Assembly: GCA_033064195.1 (NCBI GenBank)
Contig: JARBJD010000121.1
Coordinates: 62,001-126,000, forward strand
Length of the DNA stretch: 64,000 bases
From: Blattamonas nauphoetae
Lineage: Eukaryota > Preaxostyla > Oxymonadida
Direction: 5' to 3'
Below the pieces are notes generated by a model that had not been told where the DNA came from, did no database searches, and saw only the letters and a program-made list of their open reading frames with translations. Below are positions 42,964 through 54,200 of this stretch, piece by piece. Numbering within the stretch: the stretch's first letter is position 1; each line of letters opens with the position of its first letter. The position numbers were made by a program, and so were the translations under genes.

Positions 42964-45900
42964 ATGTCAAAAAAATCTATTCAGTTTCTGTCAACACCTC
43001 AACCATCCAGAACTCTCTCAAACTCTATTCCGTTTACTCCTGCTCCTCCACTCATCCCTGCCTCAACATCGAACTTATTCACATCAAATATCAAAGATTC
43101 TTTTGAAAAATCGCTTGTGAACCACCTCAATTCAATCCTTTATCCTTTATCACGCTCTTCTTGGACAACAACGTTTGAACCGACAGATGTACAATCCCCT
43201 CCACTCTTATCCAGACTCACGTCACCAAAACCACAAGATCCTCTCATCGAGAATCTGAAGAAAATGTTCAAATCACTAGGAGACACTAAACGAAACCCAC
43301 TGCAAGCAAAATTCGAAAATGGTTGGACTGGAATCACGAACATGCGGAAAATCTTAGTCGAACAACTGATAAGTTCATATGATCCACTTTGGCTGAAATA
43401 TGCGATGGTATCGATCATTCCATTTCCAAAAAAGAATGATCTAACTCAATTCATGAATTTAGCTTCAACATCAGGTATCTACCAGAAACAAATTCTTGAC
43501 TGGATGGAAACTAGCTTGGTCACACCATTGGAGTTTATTCAAACTTCATTTATCATTGCAATCTTCCTGGACTACGTCAAAACAAATCGTTGGGTCACAC
43601 CACCACCACAATTTAGCAAACGTCGTCCTCTCCTTTTTAGGACTAAGTCGACGCTAAAATCAACAGCAGGCTTCATTGATCATTTTGCAAAGGAGGTATT
43701 CAGGGGAACAGGCATCACTTCGAAACAAATGTCGCTCTATGGACTAAAGCTCGAATACAAACAATCTCCGCTCGATGAATTCGATTTTAAGATCAAGGAC
43801 ATGAGTGTCGATCTTATTGATGGAATTCGTTTGGGAAAACTTGTTGATATCTTCGCTGGGAGACTCAACTTGGCTGACTACACTCCCTTAGTTCCGACTC
43901 TCAACATTCCTGCAAATGAGGGCCATGAAAAACTCTTAAATATCGAGAAATTGCTTTTACAATTGCAATCACACCCATTGAAACCATCAGCAGTGTCTTT
44001 TCTCTCAGAAGCAGACGACATCTTCCATCTGAGTTGGTTGATGAAAGAAGACATCGTTTTTGGTCATCGACAAAAAGTGATTTCTCTCGTTTGGAGGATT
44101 CTTGGCCATTTTGATCCTCTCTTCACTTTTGTTAAGCCGCTCTCGCCTGATCTCTCCAAAAAGACGGATATTCCTGAATTTCTTCGCCAGTGGGCCGAGA
44201 AAAGCACCAAAACGATGGTTGTGATGGAAAAAGAAGACCCATTCAAATCGGGTCAATTATTTTGCCATATCATCCATTCACACGCCCCGCTCTTCATCCC
44301 CCTCTACCCCCGACTGTGTGCTTGTGCTCACACCAACTCGTCGACCGTTCGACTTGCGTTAAATCTCCTCAACAGTCCGATCTCCTCCCCAAACGATCGA
44401 ACGGCTCAAGCCGAACAGACCATCAATCGTTATTCGGAGCAAACACATTCAGTCCAGCTCCGATCGAAGTGGTTTCGGTGTTTTGTGCAAGCCGCGTACC
44501 GAATGGGAGGGTATCCTCCAATCGTCCGAGAGATCTCGTCAGCCAATTCACACTTCTCGGACACTCTCGTCACGTCAACACTTGCCTATCTCTTCGTCCG
44601 GCTTTCTTCGCTGAACAAAGAAGTTTCTAAAAAAACTGAAGCAACAACCATCTTTCAAAAGTACTGGAGGGGAAAGAAGACACGATCCGAGAGATGGATT
44701 GATGTGTTGCGAGATCAAAGGTTGGAGGAGAGTCTGAAGAGGAATGATCCATCAAACGAGGTTGGAGAGAAGAGGATGAAACTGGAGGGATTTGAAGAGG
44801 ATGAAGTGGAAGAAGGGACGATCGAACTCGTGAATCACTACATGGATCACGTTTGGGAAAAAGAAGAAGACAGACGAAAACAACTGGAAATCGAAGACAT
44901 GGAACAACACTTCCAAATCGAAGACGAAACGAGAATGAAGAAAGAATTCGAAACTGAAAAAGAACGCCGACGTGTCATCGAAGAAGAAAACCGAAGAAGG
45001 ACCGAAGCTCTCACCAGCGCATGGAATGACTTTGAAGAAAGGAGAAAAGAAGATGAAGAGAGACGAGAGAATGCAAAGAGGAAACTTGAAGAGGAGACCA
45101 GGCGGAGAGAAGAAGAATTCCGGAAGGAAGAAGAGCAACGAGAAGAAAAACGAAAAGAACAAGAAAACCGATGGGAAGAAGAACAAAAGTGGAGGGAAAA
45201 CATGGAGTTGAAGAGAAGAGAAGATGAAGAGAGAAAGCGAGAGGAAAAGAGAAAAGAGGAAGAACGAGCATGGAACGAAGAACAGCAGCGGAGAGTGGAA
45301 GAAGACAGGAAACGAGAAGAGAAGAAAAAGGAAGAGGAAAGATTGTGGAGGGAAGAACAACGCAAAAAAGAGGAGGAGTTCAGGAAGGAGGAAGCACGTA
45401 GAAACGAGAGACGGAAGGAGGAAGAAAGACTTTGGAGAGAGGAACAACTGAAGAGAGAGAAAGACGAGCAAATGAGACGGGAAGAAGTTGAACGAAGACG
45501 GGAAGAGAAGAGGAAGGAGGATGATACAGAGTGGGAGGAGAAGAGGAGAGAGCAAGCAAGAATTCGAGAAGAACAATACAGAATCGAAGATGCTCTGAGG
45601 AAAGAGAGACAGAAGGATGAAGAGAGGAGGTGGAAGGAGGAATTGGAGAGAAAGGAAGAAGAGTTCAGAAGAGATGAAGCGACTCGGAGAGAGAAACGAA
45701 AGGAAGAAGAAAGGCAATGGGAAGAAGAACAACAAAGAAGGATGGAGGAAGACAGACAACGAGAAGAGAAGAGAAGAGAGGACGAAAGATTGTGGAGAGT
45801 GGAGCAGCAGAGGAGAACAGAAGAAATGGAAGCAACGAGATTGGAAAGACAACGAGAAGCAGAAAGACTATGTCAACAACATTTGGAGGAGGAAGAAGAA

Positions 45901-48900
45901 TGGGCTCGTTTGAAGGAAGCTCGGAAGAAAGAAACCGAAGAACATTTGATGGCGATGGAGCACCAGCTGAGAGAAGAAATGAACCACAAATTGCAGAGTG
46001 AGCAAGCAGCAAAGACGGCCGCTCTTCTGGCTGAGATTCAGTTTGAAGAAGATCGTCTCAGACGGATTGAGGAAGAGCGGCAAAAAAGGGAAGACGAAAT
46101 GTTGGAGTGGCAGGAGAGAGAGCAAGATCTCCTCAAACAGTTGGAAGATGATGCAAAGAAGCGGCAAGAGCAGTGGAAACAAGAAGAAATTGACAAACAG
46201 CAAGAAAGGGAACGAGAGATGAAGGAATTGATGGAGAAAATCAAAGAAGAAGAAGCAAACCTGAAGGCTGAGCTGGAAAGTCGTCTTCGAGAAGAAGAAC
46301 AATCTCGTCTTTCAGAAATCACGCAGATGATGCGAGAGAGACTGGAGGAACAGAGTCGGATCGAAGATGAACGCTTCAGACTCGTCAGAGCTGAACAAGA
46401 ACAACGAGAAAGTGAAAGACTGACAATTGAGACGGCTCGTCGGAAGAAGGAAGAGGAACTGTTTCAACAAACTCAGAAACAACAACAAACTGCGGACGAA
46501 ATCCAGAAACAACTCGATCTCCTCGAAAATGAACAGAAAGAATGGATTGCACGCGAAATTGAGCTCAGAAAAGCGGAAAGAGAGAGAATTGAACAAGAAA
46601 CCAATCAGAGACGACAAGCGCTGAAGGATCAACTTCAAAAAGAGGAAGAGAAACTGAAGAAAGAGTTGATGGATGCTTTGGCTTTGGAGGAACAATATCA
46701 ACGGGACGAAATCGCTCAAATGATTCAAGAGGAGCGAGAAAAGTTGTGGACGAGCGAAGAAGAAAGGTTGAAAAATGAGATCATGAAGAAGAGAAACGAA
46801 GAAGAGGCACGTTTTCAACAAGAAGCAGATGAACGACGCAGACGTTTCGAAGCAGAGCTTGCCTCTCGAGAAGAGGAGGCTGAACTCCGTCGAGCGGAGA
46901 ATGAAAAGATGATGGCCAACATTGCACGTGAGTTCGAAGAGACGCAAACAGACAAGAGACAGTCTTTTGAAGCTGATTTGGAGGCAAGACGAACAGAAAT
47001 GGAAGAATGGCAGAGGGAAGTCGAGGAACAACAACGAAAACGTTTGAAAGAACTGGAACAGGAGGAGGAAGAGCGGAAGGAAGAAATGGAAGAACGACTG
47101 AAGTTCGAACATGAACAACGGTTGGCTGAAATTGAGGAAATCATCCGTCAAGAAGAAGCCAGATTGAAGGAAGTGGAAGAAGATCGAAAATGGGCGGAAG
47201 AAGAAGCAAAAGAAAACGAAGAAAAGAACCAACGAGAAATGCAGGAGAAAGAGGAAGAGATGAAGGCCAGACAACAGTTCTGGGACGAGATTGAGGCCAA
47301 ACGGCTTGCTGAAGCGGAAGAAGCAAGATTTGGTCTCGAGCAGAAGAGAGCGGAGCTTGAGGAAAGGATTGTGCTGGAGGAAGAACAGAAACGAACAGAA
47401 GAAAACCAACGACAGAGAGACTTCGAAGAAAGAATGGAAGAAATGAGAAGAAACATGATTGAGGAAGCTGAAAGAATGAGACAGGAGATGGAAACAAATC
47501 TTCGAAAAGAAGAAGAAAACCGAAGAATCCAACTGGAACAGTCGATCAACGCTGAAAACGAGAGATTACAAACCGAACTTGAGGAACGACGACGACTCGA
47601 TGAAGAAGACCACCAACGAGCACTGAAGATGCGTCTGGCATTTGAGGAGCAGACTGAACGGGAAAGGGCTGAACGAATGGCGGAAATGGAACGAAGAATG
47701 AAGGAAGAAGCTGAAAGACTGAAACTCGAGATGGAAATGCAAATTCAGGGAGAGATTGAAGAACGGAAGAATGAAGAGGAACGACGACGAAAGGAGATGG
47801 AACAGAAGATGTCAGAATTGGAAGAGGAAGTTGTGGAACGAATGGAGAAACTCAAACAAGAAGCAGAAGACAAAAAAGCGGTCATTGAAGCAGCAATTCG
47901 AAATGAAGAAGAACATTTGAAACAGATCAACTTGGAAAAGGCGAGAATTGACGAAGAAAGAGCACAACAAGAAGCATTTGCCCTTCAACAACAAACACAC
48001 ATTGAATCGATGTCTCAACTTCAACAGGAAGCCGAACAAAAGCACACTCAACTCAATCAATCCATTTCTCTGACTGAGGAAGTCCTTCGTGAGAAACAAG
48101 CGCAGCTTGCTCAACTCATTTCTCAACAGGAAGAAATGATGGTTGAAGAAGAATTGTTTATGGCCGAGCAGAGACAACGAAAGGAAGGCATTCTCCAACG
48201 TGCAATCGAAGAGGAACGAGCCAGGCAAGAAGCCGAGCGAAGAAGACTTGAAGAGGAGAAGAGGCGAATGGAAGAACAGAAGAAACTTCGTGAAATTGAA
48301 GCAGCGAAGAAGGATGACGAAGAAAGAAGGCGGAGAGAGGAGTTCGTTCTGGCTGAAGAACGTCACAGACAACTCGACGAGATTGTTCGACAACTTCAGC
48401 AAGACAAGATTCGACTGATGAAGGAAGAGGAGGAGAGACAACAGAGGATTGATGAAGACAGAAAACGACAAGAAGACGAAAGTCGACGAAGAGTGCAGGA
48501 AGAAGAAGAAAGAAGGATCAGAGAGATCAAAGAGAAGATGAGAAGAGAGGAAGAACAAATCAGGAGAGCAGAAGAGGAAAGAAGAAGAAGAGAAGAAGAA
48601 AATAAACAGAGAGAAGAGACAATGCGAATAGAAGAACGCATGAGGATGGAGGAAGAAGAGCGGCAGAGGCAGGCCAGAGAAGAAAGGCAGCGAAAAGAAG
48701 ACGAAGAAATCAAACGACGAAGAGAAGAGGAGGACAGACGACGACAGCATGAACAAGAGCAGAGAAACCGACAGGATGAAGAAGAATTGAGAAGAAGGGA
48801 AGAGACAGAACGTGTGAGAACTGAGAATGAGCTTCGAGCACAGATGGAGATGAACGAGAAACGAGCGAAACTAGAGGCCCTCATCCAAGCTGAAGAGAAT

Positions 48901-50538
48901 CGACTCATGACTCTCAAAGTGCAACAACAAGAACAATCTTCCCAATTCGAACAAAAACTCGAAGACATGAAGAAACAGCAACTTCAAGATGCTGAAATCG
49001 AAGAAAAGAGAAGGAAAGAGGAGGAAGATGCCAAATTTGCTAAACAGCAAGCTGAAATGAAAGAAGAAATCCGCCGACAGAAAGCTCTGATCGAAGCCGA
49101 GAACAGAAAGATCGCCGAAAACACCGAACGACTCCGACAAGAAGAGAAGGCGAACATGGAACGACTCGAAGCGCTTCGGAAGGAGTTCAAAGCGGAAGAA
49201 GAACGGAAGAGAGTGGCACTTCAGGACTCGATTCGTACTGAAAAGGAGAAAGCACAGATGAAACTAGAAGAACAACGAAGATTGGACGAAGAACATCGAA
49301 AAGCAACAACCCAAAGACTCAACTTCGAAGAACAAATTCGTCGCGAGAAAGAGGAACGGCTGGCTGCCCTTAAACAGGAGTTCAAGGACCGGGAAGAAAG
49401 GATGAAGGAAGAGCTGGAGTTGATGATTCAGCGACAGACGAAAGAGAATCGTGTCGGTTTTGAGAACTCGCTTCGGAAGAATGAAACGAGTTGTCAGCAC
49501 TCCACACAGAAACTCCATCCTTCCATCACAATGAACGATTCACCAACCATCACACCACATCCAGGCAGCTCTCATCCTCCAAAACCACTCTTCTCCACAC
49601 ATCGAAATGCCAGCATTCTTGAATCTCCGAAACAGACTCCAGCCAGTGTCACCCATCCCTTTCTGCAGGTTACTCAGTCATTCCCCACTCCTTCCATTTC
49701 CAGGTCAAACTCAAAACTCGCTGTCTCTCAACAATCTTCGAAGAATTCACACAACACGCACTCTTCGCCTGTCCAACGGCATCCTGTTGATCCATCTTGC
49801 GATTCTGCATCTTCCCAGCGATCTCTCATTCCGTTTGAGTCGCCTGTGATCAACCCTCTCGCCACATCAGCACACATCCCAGCTCATTCTGTCAGCAAAG
49901 ACAAACTGATCAAGATCATCCTCCCAAGTTCGACTTCATCCGATCCGATCAGTGTGGACCAGCTTCGAACTCACATCACGCCTTCCAGAAAACAGAGAAC
50001 AGATTCACAGTTCGACGAGCCGATCCAGAAACAGAAAAGAATGGAATCGACTACACCTGAAAGTGTCTCGTCTTCGAAACGAGTTGTCTTTCCATCCAAG
50101 TTGACGAAGAGTTTGGACAACGACAACACAAATCTGAACTTGGACGATTCAGAAGAGAACGACGATGAAGAACGCCTCAGAATCGCCGAATTGCAATACA
50201 TTGCTGAACAACAGCGTCAGGAACTCCTCCAACTCCAAACGTCTCTCCGCGAAGGACGGATTGAAGATGATGAACAGATTTCATTGGAGGAAGAAAGTGA
50301 GCAGCAACGATTGTTGGAATCGGAGCGTGAATGGATTGCACAACAACATGCTGAACTCTACGCTGAAAAGCACTCTCAAGGCGTCATCGATTCAGCTCGG
50401 ACTCATTCACTCTTGGAATGGCAACCACATTGGGATGAAGCGAATGAGAGAGCGAAAGAGAGAAGATGGATTGATGAAAAGGAAGAAGAGAAGATTTTAG
50501 AGAAAGAGTACATTCTTCACCATATTTCTTCTTTCTAA
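42964..50538 (+). CDS. ASPM-like calponin-homology/IQ protein with giant charged coiled coil
   Basis: The intronless 2,524-residue frame starts at ATG 42964. Residues about 250-560 look like the ASPM calponin-homology region: QMSLYGLKLEYKQSPLDEFD with KDMSVDLIDGIRLGKLVDIF matches the ASPM CH signature (QTPLDEFNF, VDLRDGVRLVRL). An IQ-type motif (IFQKYWRGKKTR) at about 563 follows. Residues about 640-2165 are an almost uninterrupted Glu/Arg/Lys-rich helix, with repeats such as EEERRRREE and KREEKRKEEERLWREEQ. It is a coiled coil or single alpha-helix. A Ser/Pro-rich linker and a last charged helix (LQYIAEQQRQELLQLQTSL) end the protein. ASPM family proteins act at spindle poles and minus ends of microtubules. 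The usual many IQ repeats are absent and the N-terminal ASH domain is not seen, so this is a divergent relative. Confidence 0.78.
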   Translation: MSKKSIQFLSTPQPSRTLSNSIPFTPAPPLIPASTSNLFTSNIKDSFEKSLVNHLNSILYPLSRSSWTTTFEPTDVQSPPLLSRLTSPKPQDPLIENLKKMFKSLGDTKRNPLQAKFENGWTGITNMRKILVEQLISSYDPLWLKYAMVSIIPFPKKNDLTQFMNLASTSGIYQKQILDWMETSLVTPLEFIQTSFIIAIFLDYVKTNRWVTPPPQFSKRRPLLFRTKSTLKSTAGFIDHFAKEVFRGTGITSKQMSLYGLKLEYKQSPLDEFDFKIKDMSVDLIDGIRLGKLVDIFAGRLNLADYTPLVPTLNIPANEGHEKLLNIEKLLLQLQSHPLKPSAVSFLSEADDIFHLSWLMKEDIVFGHRQKVISLVWRILGHFDPLFTFVKPLSPDLSKKTDIPEFLRQWAEKSTKTMVVMEKEDPFKSGQLFCHIIHSHAPLFIPLYPRLCACAHTNSSTVRLALNLLNSPISSPNDRTAQAEQTINRYSEQTHSVQLRSKWFRCFVQAAYRMGGYPPIVREISSANSHFSDTLVTSTLAYLFVRLSSLNKEVSKKTEATTIFQKYWRGKKTRSERWIDVLRDQRLEESLKRNDPSNEVGEKRMKLEGFEEDEVEEGTIELVNHYMDHVWEKEEDRRKQLEIEDMEQHFQIEDETRMKKEFETEKERRRVIEEENRRRTEALTSAWNDFEERRKEDEERRENAKRKLEEETRRREEEFRKEEEQREEKRKEQENRWEEEQKWRENMELKRREDEERKREEKRKEEERAWNEEQQRRVEEDRKREEKKKEEERLWREEQRKKEEEFRKEEARRNERRKEEERLWREEQLKREKDEQMRREEVERRREEKRKEDDTEWEEKRREQARIREEQYRIEDALRKERQKDEERRWKEELERKEEEFRRDEATRREKRKEEERQWEEEQQRRMEEDRQREEKRREDERLWRVEQQRRTEEMEATRLERQREAERLCQQHLEEEEEWARLKEARKKETEEHLMAMEHQLREEMNHKLQSEQAAKTAALLAEIQFEEDRLRRIEEERQKREDEMLEWQEREQDLLKQLEDDAKKRQEQWKQEEIDKQQEREREMKELMEKIKEEEANLKAELESRLREEEQSRLSEITQMMRERLEEQSRIEDERFRLVRAEQEQRESERLTIETARRKKEEELFQQTQKQQQTADEIQKQLDLLENEQKEWIAREIELRKAERERIEQETNQRRQALKDQLQKEEEKLKKELMDALALEEQYQRDEIAQMIQEEREKLWTSEEERLKNEIMKKRNEEEARFQQEADERRRRFEAELASREEEAELRRAENEKMMANIAREFEETQTDKRQSFEADLEARRTEMEEWQREVEEQQRKRLKELEQEEEERKEEMEERLKFEHEQRLAEIEEIIRQEEARLKEVEEDRKWAEEEAKENEEKNQREMQEKEEEMKARQQFWDEIEAKRLAEAEEARFGLEQKRAELEERIVLEEEQKRTEENQRQRDFEERMEEMRRNMIEEAERMRQEMETNLRKEEENRRIQLEQSINAENERLQTELEERRRLDEEDHQRALKMRLAFEEQTERERAERMAEMERRMKEEAERLKLEMEMQIQGEIEERKNEEERRRKEMEQKMSELEEEVVERMEKLKQEAEDKKAVIEAAIRNEEEHLKQINLEKARIDEERAQQEAFALQQQTHIESMSQLQQEAEQKHTQLNQSISLTEEVLREKQAQLAQLISQQEEMMVEEELFMAEQRQRKEGILQRAIEEERARQEAERRRLEEEKRRMEEQKKLREIEAAKKDDEERRRREEFVLAEERHRQLDEIVRQLQQDKIRLMKEEEERQQRIDEDRKRQEDESRRRVQEEEERRIREIKEKMRREEEQIRRAEEERRRREEENKQREETMRIEERMRMEEEERQRQAREERQRKEDEEIKRRREEEDRRRQHEQEQRNRQDEEELRRREETERVRTENELRAQMEMNEKRAKLEALIQAEENRLMTLKVQQQEQSSQFEQKLEDMKKQQLQDAEIEEKRRKEEEDAKFAKQQAEMKEEIRRQKALIEAENRKIAENTERLRQEEKANMERLEALRKEFKAEEERKRVALQDSIRTEKEKAQMKLEEQRRLDEEHRKATTQRLNFEEQIRREKEERLAALKQEFKDREERMKEELELMIQRQTKENRVGFENSLRKNETSCQHSTQKLHPSITMNDSPTITPHPGSSHPPKPLFSTHRNASILESPKQTPASVTHPFLQVTQSFPTPSISRSNSKLAVSQQSSKNSHNTHSSPVQRHPVDPSCDSASSQRSLIPFESPVINPLATSAHIPAHSVSKDKLIKIILPSSTSSDPISVDQLRTHITPSRKQRTDSQFDEPIQKQKRMESTTPESVSSSKRVVFPSKLTKSLDNDNTNLNLDDSEENDDEERLRIAELQYIAEQQRQELLQLQTSLREGRIEDDEQISLEEESEQQRLLESEREWIAQQHAELYAEKHSQGVIDSARTHSLLEWQPHWDEANERAKERRWIDEKEEEKILEKEYILHHISSF

Positions 50539-50635
50539 CAACACTTCACCCATGCATCATCATTTCTCTGGACACACTATTCAATCCCTCATCACCTGAC
50601 GACATTCCTACCAACTTTGCCATCTGGGAGAAAAT

Positions 50636-51046
50636 TTTTGAAAACTTGCAGAAACCAGCCTCCGTACCACTTTTTCCAAACTTTACATAGTCGAGGAGGT
50701 GTCGTGAATGAACATGATTCGATGGTTCATTTCATGATTTTGTGGATAGCATCAAGAAACCAGTCAATTTTGTTGATCTCTCGTTTTCTCACTCTTTAGA
50801 ATTTTTTTCGTCTAGGAATTGATTCAAATAGCCTTGAAACTCAAAATAAGATGTTTGCACGAAACAAATTTCAGTTTTACGGCTTAGATCGTTATTTCAC
50901 TTGTTTTTTCAATCTATGCCCAAACACAAAAATTTTAAAGATTTATGCAGTCAGAGTCCTCATCATTCTGAAAAAGATAAAAAAATGTGGTGTACATCTC
51001 AATTAAGAGCGTGGGTACGCTGCCAAGTTTTTATAAATTTTCTCCC
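50636..51046. mobile_element. MITE, copy 2 (411 bp)
   Basis: This is the second member of the family at 26429. Its inverted repeats start GGGAGAAAATTTTTGAAAAC. A 4-bp duplication ATCT flanks it (50632-50635 and 51047-51050). The interior shares TTTATGCAGTCAGAGTCCTC, ATTCGATGGTT and the CTCGTTTTCTCACTCT region with copy 1, but is diverged elsewhere. It has no coding capacity. It lies about 100 bp downstream of the ASPM-like gene's stop. Confidence 0.85.
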
Positions 51047-51238
51047 ATCTCTCCTGATAACTCCAAACTTTCAAATCATCTTGAAAGGATTGGATGGTGA
51101 TATTCCTCCTTTACCAATGATTTGATCTCGCAATTCTCTGTTTGTTACAGCGTCAAGAGTTTTTGGATTCAAGAACAAAATGTGATGGTTTGGATCAAAT
51201 TGAATTCGCGGTAACAACCGACGAAATTCGTCCGACTT

Positions 51239-54200
51239 ATGTTATTCCTCTTCTTTCTGTTTCATCCGTTCCTCTGTAATGATCAATGTATGTCACGTTC
51301 GACAACATTACCCTATTTCTTCTATTCACATTCATGAATCCATTCTTCAAATTCTCTGCCTTAATTTAATTCCATTTTCATTATTTGTGACATATATCAC
51401 TCCGCAGACGTTTACATACATTCGACTGGATCACTAGATGAAGATTGTGGTCAAGAAACCCATCCGTGCCAAACTGTCATCCCAAGACCTGATGATTCAC
51501 CAAAATTCAACTTCATTTTTCAGTCAAATGATCGAATTCTTCAGCCTCCTCTCATTTTTGATCAAGCAGACATCGTTTTCACGGGTGTTGAGGAGTCTCC
51601 ACCAACTCTCGTTCCAACGAACCTCATAGAAACTCCCCATGTCACCGGATACCCAAATTCCTTTACTGTATCGTTCCTAATCATCGAAATCCCTCTTTGC
51701 TCAACTCCCGCAAACTATATATTTTCTTTTTCGCCCTGTAACCGTGTACGGTTTTCTGACTCACAATTCGTGGGATTGTCCCAGCCCTCCAACGTTCCGC
51801 TCATACTTTGCTCTGGTGGGACTCTGGATTTCGAACGCTGTCACTTTTCAACCGTTTCACATTCATCTTCCGCTCCTTTCATCGTTGCAACGAGTGAATG
51901 CACATTTAAATGTCATTCTAACAACTTTACCGGTATTTCGTCGACCAATTCACGTAAGGAAGATATTGATCAGACATTCACTAGTACTATTTCACCAGTT
52001 TCGTCAATCATTAGCATACTCGAAGGAAGTGAAGCCTCAATCTCGAACACTTTGATCACCACTGACTCTACTCATCTCAGCACCTTCTTTTTTGTTGCAT
52101 TTGGTTCTAGATTCACCATGACCGAGTCGGAGGTAGCAAACCAGCGTCTTCTTCAATCTGATTCAACCCATCAGGGATTCGTCTTCGTTTCTTCGTCTTC
52201 ATCATGCAATTTGATCTCCACAACTTTTACTAACATTTCATGCATACATGATCCAACTCGAAACACCGATCTTGTCCATCATTTTCGCAGCTCTCCTATT
52301 TTCTGTGATGATCCATCAGGAGTGACCATTTCGGACTCCACTTTTGAAAATTGTTCCTCAGAAACGGCCGGAGGTGCTATATCAATTCTTCAGTCACCCA
52401 ACAAACAGTTTCTTTCTGTGGTGATTAATGAGGAACCGAGAAACCCGAACACGAGCGTCAAGGTTTCGCAATTCATTAACTGTCAGACATCAGTTGATGG
52501 AGGTGCACTTTTCTTTGAACAATCGGGAATTTTCGAACATTCCGCGACCTTTCAGATTTACAATGCCCAATTTAGCGGCTGTACAGCTGATCGATTTGGA
52601 GGCTCCTGTTTCTTCAATGGAAAAATCTCTAACATGTATTTTAATGAATACTGCCACTTCGAATCAAGTAAAGCTGGAATAGCGGGTGGGACACTCTACT
52701 TCGACACAGAAGACTTGGTCAAGTTTTCGACGGGATCGTACAACGGAAAGGATAATACGTTCAAACTAGCCCAAAGTGGGACTGCTCCAATCGGCGCTGA
52801 CTTTTTTGGTCATAATACTCCCTTTCTTTCCATCGGCAAAAACGGACAACCTGACAGGAAAGGAAATGACACATTCACCATTGTCTCGACCAAATTCAAC
52901 AAAACCTCGCAAGACAACCATATTCTGACATTCCCCTCACATGTAGTCCTCAGCGAAGATGTTACTTTTCCGATTTTGCTTCAAAAATCTCTGCTCGATG
53001 AGATAAAGATTTCATCGGTGGAAATCATCGAAACAGTGTTCCGACCAATCTCCCCGACATACACCTGCCAGCAAAACGGTCCATTATTAGATTCATCCAT
53101 CACGCCCATCCTATTTTTGAAAGATACCAAGTTTCTGAACATCGTTCTCACACAGCCCGATGCTTCACTTCTCTCGCTCGTTCCACTGTCTATGGAGCAA
53201 CAAGAAAGCCCACAAACAATCCTTCTGGACAACTGTCTGTTTCAAGGCATTAAACATACACTCTCAGTCCATACATCGCTCGTCACCATCACCACAATCG
53301 GATCTGTCGTGTTGACCAAGGTGATATTCGTGCAGTGTCAACTCTCTCCCACAGCCCGCGCTTTATCCATCCGCACCCAAATCGAATATCCCCTTCCGAC
53401 CGTCCCAATTACCCACTCTCTATCCCATCTCACCTTCCAATCGAACTCCATCGTCGAGTCTCGTGCACATCAACGTGGTGCTTTCTTTGAACACGTGGCA
53501 ATTGAAGGGGTGCCGCAGACAGATCAAGATTCTTCGATGAGACCAGAAGTTGTCATCAACACCTTCAAATGGGAGATTACGAATAACGAGCGTTGCACGG
53601 TCAAGTCGACTCCAACGACAGATTGCTCACTCATCTCAATTGTGGGTGGAACGTTGAATGTCAAGCAGTTCAAGTTTTCTGGATTTCAGGACACCGCTAG
53701 GACTCAATACACTCTCGCTCTGACCGGATTGTACGGATATCTCATCTCGCTCGAGAACACACCAGCAGACGCAGGACGAGATCCATCAACTCTGATACAA
53801 TCCAGTGTCGTCTTCTCCCCTGAGCCGAAAGCAACGAGACCCATCTTCTACATGGGAGAAGCTTGTGGGCTTGTCTACGCTTCGGGGGATCGAACAACGC
53901 TTTCAATGGGGCTGTCTCTCTTTTATTCCGACGAGGAACTCCAAACATCGTCGATCTTCTGCAGAAACAGCGCAAAGATCGATTTGGCTGATGTCGCTGT
54001 CGGAAATTACACGTTCCAAGGAGATAACAACTTCTTCCGGTATGAAAATGACAACACAGCCGAAAAAAGCTCTACGCCATCCATTTCAATCACAAGCAGC
54101 ATGTTCGAGGACGTCGATTGTCCGAACTCTCGCGGATCTGCCGTCTCCATCCGAACCAGCGCGTATGACACTCCACTCGACATCAACTACGACAATGTTC

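Noticed and set aside
44752-49518. Several long antisense frames (up to about 400 residues) rich in Phe, Leu and Ser
   Set aside because: They are antisense shadows of the Glu/Arg/Lys-rich coiled-coil coding region of the ASPM-like gene.
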